Shown here: in pieces, positions 1 to 7,900 of the stretch
How the letters are laid out: each line of letters begins with the position of its first letter
Position numbering within the stretch: the stretch's first letter is position 1
From: CAXTSE01 sp964246985
GTDB lineage: Bacteria; Actinomycetota; Actinomycetes; Actinomycetales; Microbacteriaceae
DNA: 64,000 nucleotides
Reading direction: 5' to 3'
NCBI GenBank assembly: GCA_964246985.1
Contig: CAXTSE010000016.1
Span: 8,012 to 72,011 of the forward strand
Notes under the pieces: model-generated
What the model saw: only the letters and a program-made list of their open reading frames with translations
Told to the model about the DNA's origin: nothing
The model's database searches: none
Program-made: the position numbers and the translations under genes

Positions 1-93
1 GGGCGAGGCCGCCACCGCGACTGCGGAACCGCCGACGGCGAGCACGCAGGTGACCACCGAGGCGGTGATCAGGAGGCTGACGGAGGAGCGCAT
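1..93 (-). CDS. Exported protein, N-terminal fragment
   Basis: Only the first 31 codons are inside the window; the gene runs off the left edge. They encode a typical secretion signal: a short Arg-containing start, a hydrophobic core rich in Leu, Val and Ala, then a small-residue stretch with a plausible AVA-A signal-peptidase I site near residue 28. There is no lipobox Cys in the visible part. The ATG at 93 is six bases downstream of CATGAT on the minus strand, the same spacing as the leaderless promoters elsewhere in the window. The mature protein, and so the function, cannot be seen. Confidence 0.55.
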   Translation of the reverse strand, partial: MRSSVSLLITASVVTCVLAVGGSAVAVAASP

Positions 94-132
94 ATCCACA
101 TCATGGTGGGCGCCCGGATCGCGGTGGGCGGG

Positions 133-150
133 GATGAGAGCACTCTCATC
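133..150. promoter_or_regulatory. 8-bp inverted repeat (GATGAGAG-CA-CTCTCATC)
   Basis: A perfect 8-bp inverted repeat with a 2-base spacer lies about 40-57 bp upstream of the exported-protein gene that starts at 93 (minus strand). Its position fits an operator just upstream of the -35 region. The regulator is unknown. Confidence 0.4.
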
Positions 151-190
151 TTCGGGGTGTCCCCAAAACGGGGGACCGCGCAGGGGAGGC

Positions 191-943
191 TCAGCCCGCC
201 CTCACCGTGACCGACTGGCTGGCCTTGTCGCCGGTCTCCGAGTCGACGACCGTGATCGTGTAGACGTGCGACGGTGAGGAGCACGTGTAGGTGAACGGCG
301 TCTCTGGGAAGTCGCCCGACGTCCCGGTGGCAGGCAGCCCGTCGTAGAGGAAGCCCGCCGACGCGTCGTCGGTGTCCACGCCGAAGAACACCTGGTTGCC
401 GCCGCTGGTGCTCCAGCCGATGTCGAGGTCCACCGTCGACGTGGGCGTCGGGCAGTCCACGGTGGTCGCGCCGGCCGTGAAGTACGACACGGCGGGTCCG
501 GATGCGGCGGGCGGCGCCGGCGCGGTCGTCGCGCTGGGCGTCGCCGACGGGGTGGGCGACTCCGACGGGGTCTCGGCCGCGGACGGGGTCGCGCTCGGCG
601 TGGGGCTGCCCGCGACGTCGGGGTCGTCATCGCCGCCGGTGAGCACGACGACGAGCACGATCAGGGCGATCACGAGCAGCACGCCGGCGATGATGAGCGC
701 GATCAGGAGGCCGCGCGACTTCTTCTCCTCCTCAGGAGCACCGGGGATCCCCGCCCCGCCCGTGGGCGGTATCGGGGTGCCGAAGTCGACGGGGCCGGGC
801 GTCCCGTAGGTGCCGAAGCCGCCCGCGGCATCCGCCTGGGGGAGCCGCTGCGTCGGGAGGTCGTCACCCGCAGCGGGCAGACGGCGGGTCGGCTCGCCCT
901 CGCCGGGCGACGGGAAGCGCTGGGTGGGGGTGTCGTCGCTCAT
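191..943 (-). CDS. Membrane-anchored extracellular protein, unknown function
   Basis: A 250-aa protein. Residues 1-75 are Pro/Gly/Thr-rich with TQR and TRR repeats (TPTQR, EPTRR, LPTQR) and are probably cytoplasmic. A charged KKSRG flank and one membrane segment (about 78-100) follow, then a Ser/Thr/Pro-rich stalk and an extracellular beta-rich domain with two cysteines, ending in a pattern like bacterial Ig/PKD repeats. The layout matches many actinobacterial surface proteins of unknown role. It starts at ATG 943 under a leaderless -10 and lies downstream of the MFS gene on the same strand, separated from it by a hairpin. Confidence 0.75.
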   Translation of the reverse strand: MSDDTPTQRFPSPGEGEPTRRLPAAGDDLPTQRLPQADAAGGFGTYGTPGPVDFGTPIPPTGGAGIPGAPEEEKKSRGLLIALIIAGVLLVIALIVLVVVLTGGDDDPDVAGSPTPSATPSAAETPSESPTPSATPSATTAPAPPAASGPAVSYFTAGATTVDCPTPTSTVDLDIGWSTSGGNQVFFGVDTDDASAGFLYDGLPATGTSGDFPETPFTYTCSSPSHVYTITVVDSETGDKASQSVTVRAG

Positions 944-955
944 GCCGCAAGCCTA
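941..955 (-). promoter_or_regulatory. Leaderless -10 (TAGGCT-N6-ATG)
   Basis: TAGGCT (955-950) ends exactly six bases before the ATG at 943, which would place transcription start at the A of the start codon. Confidence 0.55.
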
Positions 956-957
956 GG

Positions 958-994
958 ACGGCCCCGCCACCGCCGGGTGGCGAGGCGGGGCCGT
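958..994 (-). terminator. GC-rich hairpin after the MFS gene
   Basis: An 11-bp perfect stem (ACGGCCCCGCC with GGCGGGGCCGT) with a further inner stem. It lies just past the stop of the MFS gene on the minus strand and upstream of the promoter at 950, so it should separate the two units. Confidence 0.5.
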
Positions 995-1006
995 CGGAGG
1001 AGAGGG

Positions 1007-2332
1007 TCAGGCTGCGTCGATCGGCACGACGCGACGGATCGCGAAGAACGCCGACACGGCCGTGACGGCCGACATCACAGCCAGGACGACGCCCGGATGC
1101 CACCACGCGTACCCGGTCGCCTCGCCGAACGAGAGGGTGATCGCGGGCACGAAGCCCGAGATGATCGCCGCGATGCTGTAGGCGAAGGAGATCGCCGCGT
1201 AGCGCAGACGCCCGCCGAAGAGCTCCGCGAGCAGGCCGCCGAGGGCGGCCCAGCTCATCGTCGGCAGGATGCCGCCGATGATCATCATCCCGACCAGCAC
1301 CGGGAAGCTCGCGGTCTGCAGCAGGAAGTAGATCGGGAAGGCGACGACGAGGGTGCCGATCGCTCCGATCAGCACGACCTTCGCCGACCCGATCCGGTTG
1401 GCCAGCACGCCGAACAGCGGGATCGTCACGAGCTGCAGTAACCCGCCGATCGTCGTCGCCAGCAGCAGGTCGTTGTACGAGAACCCGAGCTGCGACGCGC
1501 CGTAGTTGAGCGTGTAGGTGTTCATCAGCGAGTACGACCCGATACCGAGCAGCGCGGCTCCCGTCGCCAGCAGCATGGCCAGCGGGCGGGTGCGGAACGC
1601 GGCGAGCAGCGGTACGCGCTCGCGCCTGCCCTCGGCGACGAGTCCCCGGAACACCGGCGTCTCGTCGATCTTGAGGCGCAGCCAGAGCGACACCGCCAGC
1701 ATCGGGAAGGCGATGAGGAACGGGATCCGCCAGCCCCACGAGAGGAGGTCGTCCGCCGACAGCAGCAGCGGGAGCGCGAGGTACAGGCCGGCCGTGAGGA
1801 TCGATCCGATCGGCGATCCGAGCTGGGGGATGGCCGCGTAGAACGCGTGCTTCTTCACCCCGGCGTGCTCTGTCGCGAGCAGGATCGCGCCGCCCCACTC
1901 GCCGCCGAGCGAGATGCCCTGCACGAGGCGCAGGGTCACCAGCAGGATCGCGCCCAGGTAGCCGGCCGTCGCGAAGTCGGGCAGCAGGCCGATGAGCCCG
2001 GTGGCGACACCCATGATCGTGATCGTCACGATGAGGGTGTTCCGGCGTCCGATGCGGTCGCCGAGGTGTCCGAAGACGATGGCGCCGAGCGGCCGGGCGA
2101 CGAAGCCGAGGGCGCTGGTCAGGAAGGCCGCGAGGGTTCCGCCGAACGCACCGAGCGGCTCGAAGAACAGCGGGCCGATGAAGAACGCCGACAGGTAGCT
2201 GAAGACGTAGAAGTCGTAGGACTCGAGTGAGGTTCCGACGAGCGATGCCCAGAGAACGCGCCGCGCAGAGCGGGGAGTGGTCTGGACCGTGGGAGACGTG
2301 GTTGGCACTTTGCCACTATCCGTGATGGTCAC
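1007..2332 (-). CDS. MFS transporter, metabolite:H+ symporter (MHS) type
   Basis: A 441-aa protein with about 12 membrane segments, in the size range of ShiA/ProP/KgtP-like MHS carriers, which import organic acids, shikimate or betaines with protons. The cytoplasmic loop between helices 2 and 3 carries the MFS signature GHLGDRIGRR (about residue 90), and a RLVQGISLGGEWGG motif typical of the MHS subfamily follows. Start is GTG 2332. TAGGCT sits nine bases upstream, so the mRNA leader would be very short. The SARP-like regulator gene lies 83 bp upstream on the same strand and could control or be cotranscribed with it. The substrate cannot be deduced. Confidence 0.85.
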   Translation of the reverse strand: MTITDSGKVPTTSPTVQTTPRSARRVLWASLVGTSLESYDFYVFSYLSAFFIGPLFFEPLGAFGGTLAAFLTSALGFVARPLGAIVFGHLGDRIGRRNTLIVTITIMGVATGLIGLLPDFATAGYLGAILLVTLRLVQGISLGGEWGGAILLATEHAGVKKHAFYAAIPQLGSPIGSILTAGLYLALPLLLSADDLLSWGWRIPFLIAFPMLAVSLWLRLKIDETPVFRGLVAEGRRERVPLLAAFRTRPLAMLLATGAALLGIGSYSLMNTYTLNYGASQLGFSYNDLLLATTIGGLLQLVTIPLFGVLANRIGSAKVVLIGAIGTLVVAFPIYFLLQTASFPVLVGMMIIGGILPTMSWAALGGLLAELFGGRLRYAAISFAYSIAAIISGFVPAITLSFGEATGYAWWHPGVVLAVMSAVTAVSAFFAIRRVVPIDAA

Positions 2333-2347
2333 AAGGAGCAGAGCCTA
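2330..2347 (-). promoter_or_regulatory. -10 element of the MFS gene (TAGGCT-N9-GTG)
   Basis: TAGGCT at 2347-2342 on the minus strand, nine bases before GTG 2332. It suggests the MFS gene has its own promoter in addition to any readthrough from the regulator gene. Confidence 0.35.
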
Positions 2348-2415
2348 GTCGCGACCGTATTCATTCCCGGACCGCGCGCCACTCCGGCAGCGCGGTACGA
2401 CATCGGTGACGGAGG

Positions 2416-3432
2416 TCAGTGACGGATCGCGTCGACCAGCTCGCGCAGATGCGGTGTCGGCTCGATGTCGAGCGCGGCGCGCAGCTCGTCGCTGTACCGC
2501 GCGAACACCTCGAGGGCCTCGGACTGGTTCCCTTCGGCGAGGTGCACTCTCATGAGGGTGTGACGCGGGGACTCGCGGAGCGGGTCGATCCGCACCGCAG
2601 CCGCGGCCGCGCGCTTCGCCTCGCCCAGCCGCCCGGCGTCGAGGAGTCGCTCCGAGGCGCGCTCGAGCGCAGAGAGGCGCAGACTGCGCCACGCCGTGTT
2701 CTCGTCGAGGATCCAGTCCTCGAACCAGTCGGGCAGCACCTCGGTGGTCAACGTCGTGATCGTCGTGGAGGACAGATCCTCGGACGACAGGGTCGCGTCA
2801 TCGAGAAGGCGATGCGCCAGTTTGCGGGCCTCGATCAGGTCGACGGTCACCGTCTGCGTGAAGGCGAGTGTCGCCGACACGGCGACGATGCAGGCACGCG
2901 TCTCGGGATCGAGTCGAGCGAGGGCGGAGCGGAGACTGACCGCCGACTTCTGGGTCGACACATCGGGCCACATGGCGTTGGCGAGGGCGATGCGCGACAC
3001 GGTACGGTCGTGCAGGGCGAGGAAGATCAGCAGACGCTGGGATCCGACGGGCAGACCCGTCACGACGCGTCCGTCGACCGAGATCGAGAACCCCCCGAGC
3101 ACCGACAGCTCGATGTGGGCGGGCGGTTTCGCGATGATCTGAGCGACTCCCGGAGGCGGGGCGGTCTCGGCATCCGTGGTGAGCCAGCGGTCCTGCCAGA
3201 GCCCGAGGGCGGTGACGGTCTCGTGCAGGTCTCGGCCGTGATCGGTGAGCAGGTAGTGCGGAGCGTCGTCGATGGTCCGGCGTTCCATGAGGCCGGCATC
3301 GACCAGATCGTCGAGACTCGACATCAGCAGGTGGGGCGGGATGTCGAGTGCGGACCCGAAGTCAGCGGCACGCGTGATGCCCTGTTCCAGTGCGGCCGAG
3401 ACGACGCCCAGTGCCCAGATCCCGAGTTGCAT
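2416..3432 (-). CDS. SARP/BTAD-domain regulator with extra N-terminal winged helix
   Basis: A 338-aa protein. Residues 1-75 look like a PadR/MarR-type winged helix (LGVVSAAL, then a recognition-helix region, then a YLLTDHGR wing). Residues about 110-190 resemble the OmpR-like DNA-binding domain of SARPs (LSVLGGFSISVDG start, then a helix with MWPD), and 195-338 form the all-helical bacterial transcriptional activation domain (BTAD), ending in PTPHLRELVDAI. SARPs activate by binding direct heptamer repeats next to the -35 region. Two DNA-binding modules in one chain is unusual. Three perfect heptads of 11-bp period lie upstream of the adjacent DUF3494 gene. ATG 3432 has a GGGGGT-type ribosome site. 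Confidence 0.75.
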   Translation of the reverse strand: MQLGIWALGVVSAALEQGITRAADFGSALDIPPHLLMSSLDDLVDAGLMERRTIDDAPHYLLTDHGRDLHETVTALGLWQDRWLTTDAETAPPPGVAQIIAKPPAHIELSVLGGFSISVDGRVVTGLPVGSQRLLIFLALHDRTVSRIALANAMWPDVSTQKSAVSLRSALARLDPETRACIVAVSATLAFTQTVTVDLIEARKLAHRLLDDATLSSEDLSSTTITTLTTEVLPDWFEDWILDENTAWRSLRLSALERASERLLDAGRLGEAKRAAAAAVRIDPLRESPRHTLMRVHLAEGNQSEALEVFARYSDELRAALDIEPTPHLRELVDAIRH

Positions 3433-3450
3433 TCCCGACCCCCTGAGCCG

Positions 3451-3479
3451 AGATTACGACGCAGGGGACGGATCCGTCC
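3451..3479 (-). promoter_or_regulatory. Promoter and palindromic operator of the SARP-like gene
   Basis: TAATCT (3456-3451) is a good -10 about 20 bp before ATG 3432. The perfect 14-bp palindrome GGACGGATCCGTCC (3466-3479) starts ten bases upstream of it, over the -35 position. Half of the palindrome (GGACGGATCC) recurs at 3505-3514. A CCCCC-N5-GGGGG hairpin lies between. Confidence 0.45.
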
Positions 3480-3577
3480 GCCCCCCGTCGTGGGGGTTGC
3501 ATCTGGACGGATCCTCCGCGTCGAGGGTGTATCGGCGGCGCCCAGGGGATCGACGCCGCCGACAGCTGTGGGGGCGA

Positions 3578-4714
3578 TCATCGGATCGTCTGGCGCCGAC
3601 GGCCGACGATGAGCACGAGTCCGCCGAGCAGGATCAGTGCCGCGGCGCCGGAGGCGACGGGCAGCAGGTCGGCGTCGGACCCGGTGGCGGCGAGCGCTCC
3701 AGGTGCCGCCGCGCGGGCACCGGGCGCCCCCGCAGCGGATCCCGCGGTCACTCCGGTCGCGCCGGTTCCGCCGGTGACAGAGGTGCTGCCGCCGGGAGCG
3801 GCCGCACCGGCGACGGTCGGGGTGCCGGTTCCACCGGTGCCCCCGGTGCCGGTTGTCGGGGGAGTGGTCGTCCCGCCCGTTCCGGTCGTCGGGGGTGTCG
3901 TGGTGCCGCCGGTCCCGCCGGTGCCGCCCGTGCCGCCGGTCGTGCACGACGCGGGCCGCGCGATGTCGTTGGTGTCGAGGGTGACCGCGCCGGAGTCGGT
4001 CATCGCACCGGCCAGCAGCCGGCCGATCACCGAGGCGTTCGTCAGGGCCGAGATCGAGGTGTCGGCGAGCACGGTCCCGACGAAGTCGGCGTCGGTGCCG
4101 ATCGTCGCGGAGCTGCCGACCTGCCAGTACACGTTGCAGGCCTGCACCTCGCCGAGCAGGGCGACCTGGCTGCCCGCGTTCATCGTGAGCGTGCTGCCCA
4201 CCTGGAAGACGAAGACGTCGTCGACGGCGCCCGTCAGCTGCAGCAGGCCGCCGACCGAGAGGTCCATCGAGGTCGCGGTGTTGTAGACGCCGGCGGTCAG
4301 GGTCAGCCCGTTGAGGTTGGAGGTCACCGGGATGGTCGGTCCCTGCCCCTGCAGGTCGAGGTAGGCGGCCCGGAGGTCGTTGCGCGCGTTCAGGGCGGCG
4401 CCGTCGGCCGCATGGATCGCTCCGCTCACGGAGCCGTTGCTCGGGGCGGGTCCGCCGAATCCGGTGATCGACGAGAGGTTGCCGGGATGGAGACCCATGT
4501 CGCCGGTCAGGACCGTGGCGCCGGTGCTGCTGATGCCCGCCGCGGCGAACACCGCGTAGCTGTCGACGTTCCCGAGTGTCGGTGCGGTCGCCGCCTGTGC
4601 GGCACCGGCGCCGAGCGGCCCGACCACGATCAGCGCGCTGAGCGCGAGCGCCCCCGCGGCGAGCCCGCCGCCCCGAGCGGTACGTGTGCGGATGAGTCCC
4701 TGTGAAGCGTTCAT
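3578..4714 (-). CDS. DUF3494 ice-binding-like wall-anchored protein
   Basis: A 378-aa exported protein. Residues 1-40 are a signal peptide ending AAQAA. Residues about 42-245 match the DUF3494 family (YAVFAAAGISSTG start, TVLTGDMGLHPG, GVYNTATSMDLS, VFVFQVGSTLTMNAGS, ACNVYWQVGSSATIG), a right-handed beta-helix fold known from ice-binding proteins and adhesins. A Gly/Thr/Pro-rich stalk with TTTPPTTG repeats follows, then LAATG, a hydrophobic helix and an RRR tail: a sortase signal of the LAxTG type used by class E sortases. ATG 4714 was chosen because it has GGGGG ahead of it and starts the signal peptide; upstream in-frame starts do not. Cold or adhesion roles are inferences from the family. 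Confidence 0.85.
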   Translation of the reverse strand: MNASQGLIRTRTARGGGLAAGALALSALIVVGPLGAGAAQAATAPTLGNVDSYAVFAAAGISSTGATVLTGDMGLHPGNLSSITGFGGPAPSNGSVSGAIHAADGAALNARNDLRAAYLDLQGQGPTIPVTSNLNGLTLTAGVYNTATSMDLSVGGLLQLTGAVDDVFVFQVGSTLTMNAGSQVALLGEVQACNVYWQVGSSATIGTDADFVGTVLADTSISALTNASVIGRLLAGAMTDSGAVTLDTNDIARPASCTTGGTGGTGGTGGTTTPPTTGTGGTTTPPTTGTGGTGGTGTPTVAGAAAPGGSTSVTGGTGATGVTAGSAAGAPGARAAAPGALAATGSDADLLPVASGAAALILLGGLVLIVGRRRQTIR

Positions 4715-4757
4715 GATTCCCCCGAATCGGTTGTGATGAGCAGTGTGCGACCGACCC

Positions 4758-4790
4758 CGTGACGGAAGCGTGACGAACGCGTGACGGCCG
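4758..4790. promoter_or_regulatory. Three CGTGACG heptads at 11-bp period (candidate SARP site)
   Basis: CGTGACG occurs at 4758, 4769 and 4780, identical each time, with exactly 11 bases between starts. This is the known layout of SARP binding sites. The site is between the DUF3494 gene (minus, with a weak -10 CACACT at 4747-4742) and the ileS promoter (plus, TAGAAT at 4802), so either could be the target. The nearest SARP-like gene is 1.3 kb away. Confidence 0.55.
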
Positions 4791-4801
4791 CGCGCATCCG
4801 A

Positions 4802-4807
4802 TAGAAT
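4802..4807 (+). promoter_or_regulatory. -10 element (TAGAAT) of the ileS transcript
   Basis: TAGAAT lies immediately upstream of the conserved T-box leader and sets the likely transcription start near 4813. No good -35 is seen; GTGACG at 4781 is within the heptad array. Confidence 0.5.
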
Positions 4808-4812
4808 CGGGA

Positions 4813-4966
4813 GCACGACAGCGATCCGGCCATCACCGGGGAGTCGCCGGAAGAACGGGCCCCGGCCTCACTAGAACCGGACTGAATGAAGTGGCGGGGC
4901 GACCCGCAATCGAGGTGGTACCGCGGCTCACGTCGTCCTCGGATGAGAACATCCCAGAGGAGACAG
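4813..4966 (+). ncRNA. T-box riboswitch leader of ileS (translational type)
   Basis: The leader has a short stem I containing CCGGCC-ATC-ACCGG, where ATC is the likely isoleucine specifier codon (4831-4833). The GGAAGAAC element and AGAACCGGACTGAATG segment seen in actinobacterial ileS T-boxes follow. The T-box itself, AGGTGGTACCGCG, is at 4913-4925; its TGGT bulge would pair with the uncharged tRNA 3' end. Downstream, TCCTC (4936-4940) can pair with GAGGA (4957-4961), the ribosome binding site, so uncharged tRNA-Ile should free the site and raise IleS translation. There is no intrinsic terminator, which fits translational control. Confidence 0.88.
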
Positions 4967-7900
4967 ATGTACCCGTCCATCCCCGCCAGTCCCGACCTCC
5001 CGCAGATCGAGCGCGGCATCCTCGCCTTCTGGAAGGGCGACGACACCTTCCGTGCCTCCGTCGAGAACCGCGCCGGATGCGACGAGTGGGTCTTCTACGA
5101 CGGCCCGCCCTTCGCCAACGGCCTTCCCCATTACGGGCACCTGCTCACCGGGTACGCGAAGGACCTGTTCCCGCGATACCAGACGATGCGCGGCAAGCAG
5201 GTCGTGCGGCGCTTCGGCTGGGATACCCACGGCCTCCCCGCCGAGCTCGAGGCGATGCGGCAGCTCGGCATCACCCAGAAGCACGAGATCGAGCAGATGG
5301 GCATCGCCGCGTTCAACGCCAAGGCGCGCGAGTCGGTGCTGCGCTACACCGAGGACTGGGAGGAGTACGTCACCCGTCAGGCGCGCTGGGTCGACTTCGA
5401 GCACGACTACAAGACGCTCGACGTCTCGTTCATGGAGAGCGTGCTCTGGGCGTTCAAGACCCTCTACGACAAGGGACTCGCCTACGAGGGCTTCCGCGTG
5501 CTGCCCTACTGCTGGAACGACGAGACCCCGCTGTCGAACCACGAGCTGCGCATGGACGACGACGTCTACAAGATGCGCCAGGACCAGTCCGTCACGGTCA
5601 CGTTCCCGCTCGTGGGCGAGAAGGCCGAGGTGCTCGGGCTCACCGGTGTGCAGGCCCTCGCCTGGACGACCACGCCGTGGACGCTGCCGACGAACGCCGC
5701 GCTGGCGGTCGGCCCCGCGATCCGCTACGCCGTCGTGCGCTCGGCCGACGGGGCGGACGAGTACCTGCTGGCCGAGGACACCGTCGGCTCGTACGTGAAG
5801 GAGCTCGGCTACGAGACGCGGGCGGATGTCGAGGTCGTCTCGTCCGTGCAGGGTGCCGATCTGGCGGGGGTGCGCTACGACCCGCTCTGGGACCACTACC
5901 GCGAGCAGTACGGAGAGCACGCGTTCCAGGTGCTCGTGGCCGACTACGTCGCCACCGGCGAGGGCACCGGCATCGTGCACCAGGCGCCCGCCTACGGCGA
6001 GGACGACCAGATCGTGTGCGCTGCCGCCGGCATCCCGGTGATCCTCTCGCTCGACGACGGGGGGCGCTTCCTGAACGCCGTGCCCGAGGTGGCGGGGCAG
6101 CATTGGTTCGACGCCAACAAGCCGCTCACGGCGATGCTGCGCGATGCAGGGCGACTGCTGCAGCAGCGCTCGTACGAGCACAGCTACCCGCACTGCTGGC
6201 GGTGCCGCAACCCGCTCATCTACAAGGCGGTCTCGAGCTGGTTCGTGAAGGTGCCCGAGTTCCGCGACCGCATGAGCGAGCTCAACGAGCAGATCACCTG
6301 GGTGCCCGAGAACGTCAAGGACGGCCAGTTCGGCAAGTGGGTCGGCAACGCCCGCGACTGGTCGATCAGCCGCAACCGGTTCTGGGGCAGCCCGATCCCG
6401 GTGTGGAAGAGCGACGACCCGAACCACCCGCGCGTCGACGTCTACGGCTCGCTGGCCGAGATCGAGGCCGACTTCGGCACGCTGCCGGTCGACACCGCCG
6501 GCGTCACCGACCTGCACCGTCCGTTCGTCGACGAGCTGACCCGCCCGAACCCCGACGACCCGACGGGCCGCTCGACTATGCGGCGCATCGAGGACGTCTT
6601 CGACGTCTGGTTCGACTCCGGCTCGATGCCGTTCGCGCAGGTGCACTACCCGTTCGAGAACGAGGACTGGTTCGCGACCCACAATCCGGCCGACTTCATC
6701 GTCGAGTACATCGGGCAGACGCGCGGCTGGTTCTACGTGATGCACGTGCTGGCGACGGCGCTGTTCGACCGGCCCGCGTTCAAGAACGTGATCAGCCACG
6801 GGATCGTGCTCGGCAGCGACGGGCAGAAGATGTCGAAGTCTCTGCGCAACTACCCCGACGTGTCGGAGGTCTTCGACCGCGACGGTGCGGATGCGATGCG
6901 CTGGTTCCTGATGTCGTCCTCCGTCATCCGCGGCGGCAACCTCGTCGTCACCGAGGAGGGCATCCGCAGCGGGGTGCGCGAGCTGCTGCTGCCGCTCTGG
7001 AGCACGTACTACTTCTTCACGCTGTACGCCAACGCCGCCGGCGAGAGCGGGTACACGGCCCAGCGCAGCACCTCGTCCCCGAACGTCCTCGACCGCTATC
7101 TGCTCGCCAAGACCGGCGAGATGCTCGACTCCGTCACCTCCCATCTCGACGAGCTCGACAGCCCGTTCGCGGCGGCGGCGCTCCGCGACTTCGGCGACGC
7201 GCTCACCAACTGGTACGTGCGGCGCAGCCGCGACCGGTTCTGGGTCGGCGACACGTCGACCGACGACGGGCGGGCCGCCTTCGACACCCTGTACACGGTG
7301 CTCGAGACGCTGTGCCGTGCCGCGGCCCCGCTGCTGCCGCTCGTGACCGAGGAGATCTGGCGCGGCCTCACCGGCGGCCGCAGCGTCCACCTCGAGGACT
7401 GGCCCGACCGCTCCGAGTTCCCGCACGATCCCGAGCTGGTGCAGACCATGGACCGCATCCGCGAGATCGCGTCGGCAGGCAGCGCGCTGCGCAAGGCGCG
7501 CGGCCTCCGCGTGCGCCTGCCGCTCGCGCGCCTGACGGTGGCGATCCCCGAGGCGTCGACGATCCACGCGTTCGTCGACATCCTGGCCGACGAGCTCAAC
7601 GTGAAGGTCGTCGAGCATGAGTCCTTCACGCCCGAGAGTCTGGCCACCCACGGCCTCGAGCAGAAGCTGACGGTCAACGCCCGTGCGCTCGGCCCGCGCC
7701 TCGGCAAGCAGGTGCAGGAGGTCATCCGCGAGGCGAAGGCCGGCAACTGGACGGTCTCGACAGGCTCGACCGACGGTGTCGTCGTCGGCGGCATCGAGCT
7801 GCTCGAGGGCGAGTACACCCTCGACCTCGAGGCGGCCGACGCCGACAGCGCGATCGCGTTCCTGCCCGGCGGCGGGTTCGTGGTGCTCGACACCGCGCTC

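Noticed and set aside
3836..3950. Tandem DNA repeats in the DUF3494 stalk as a CRISPR-like array
   Set aside because: The repeats are in-frame Gly/Thr/Pro codons of irregular length, without spacers.
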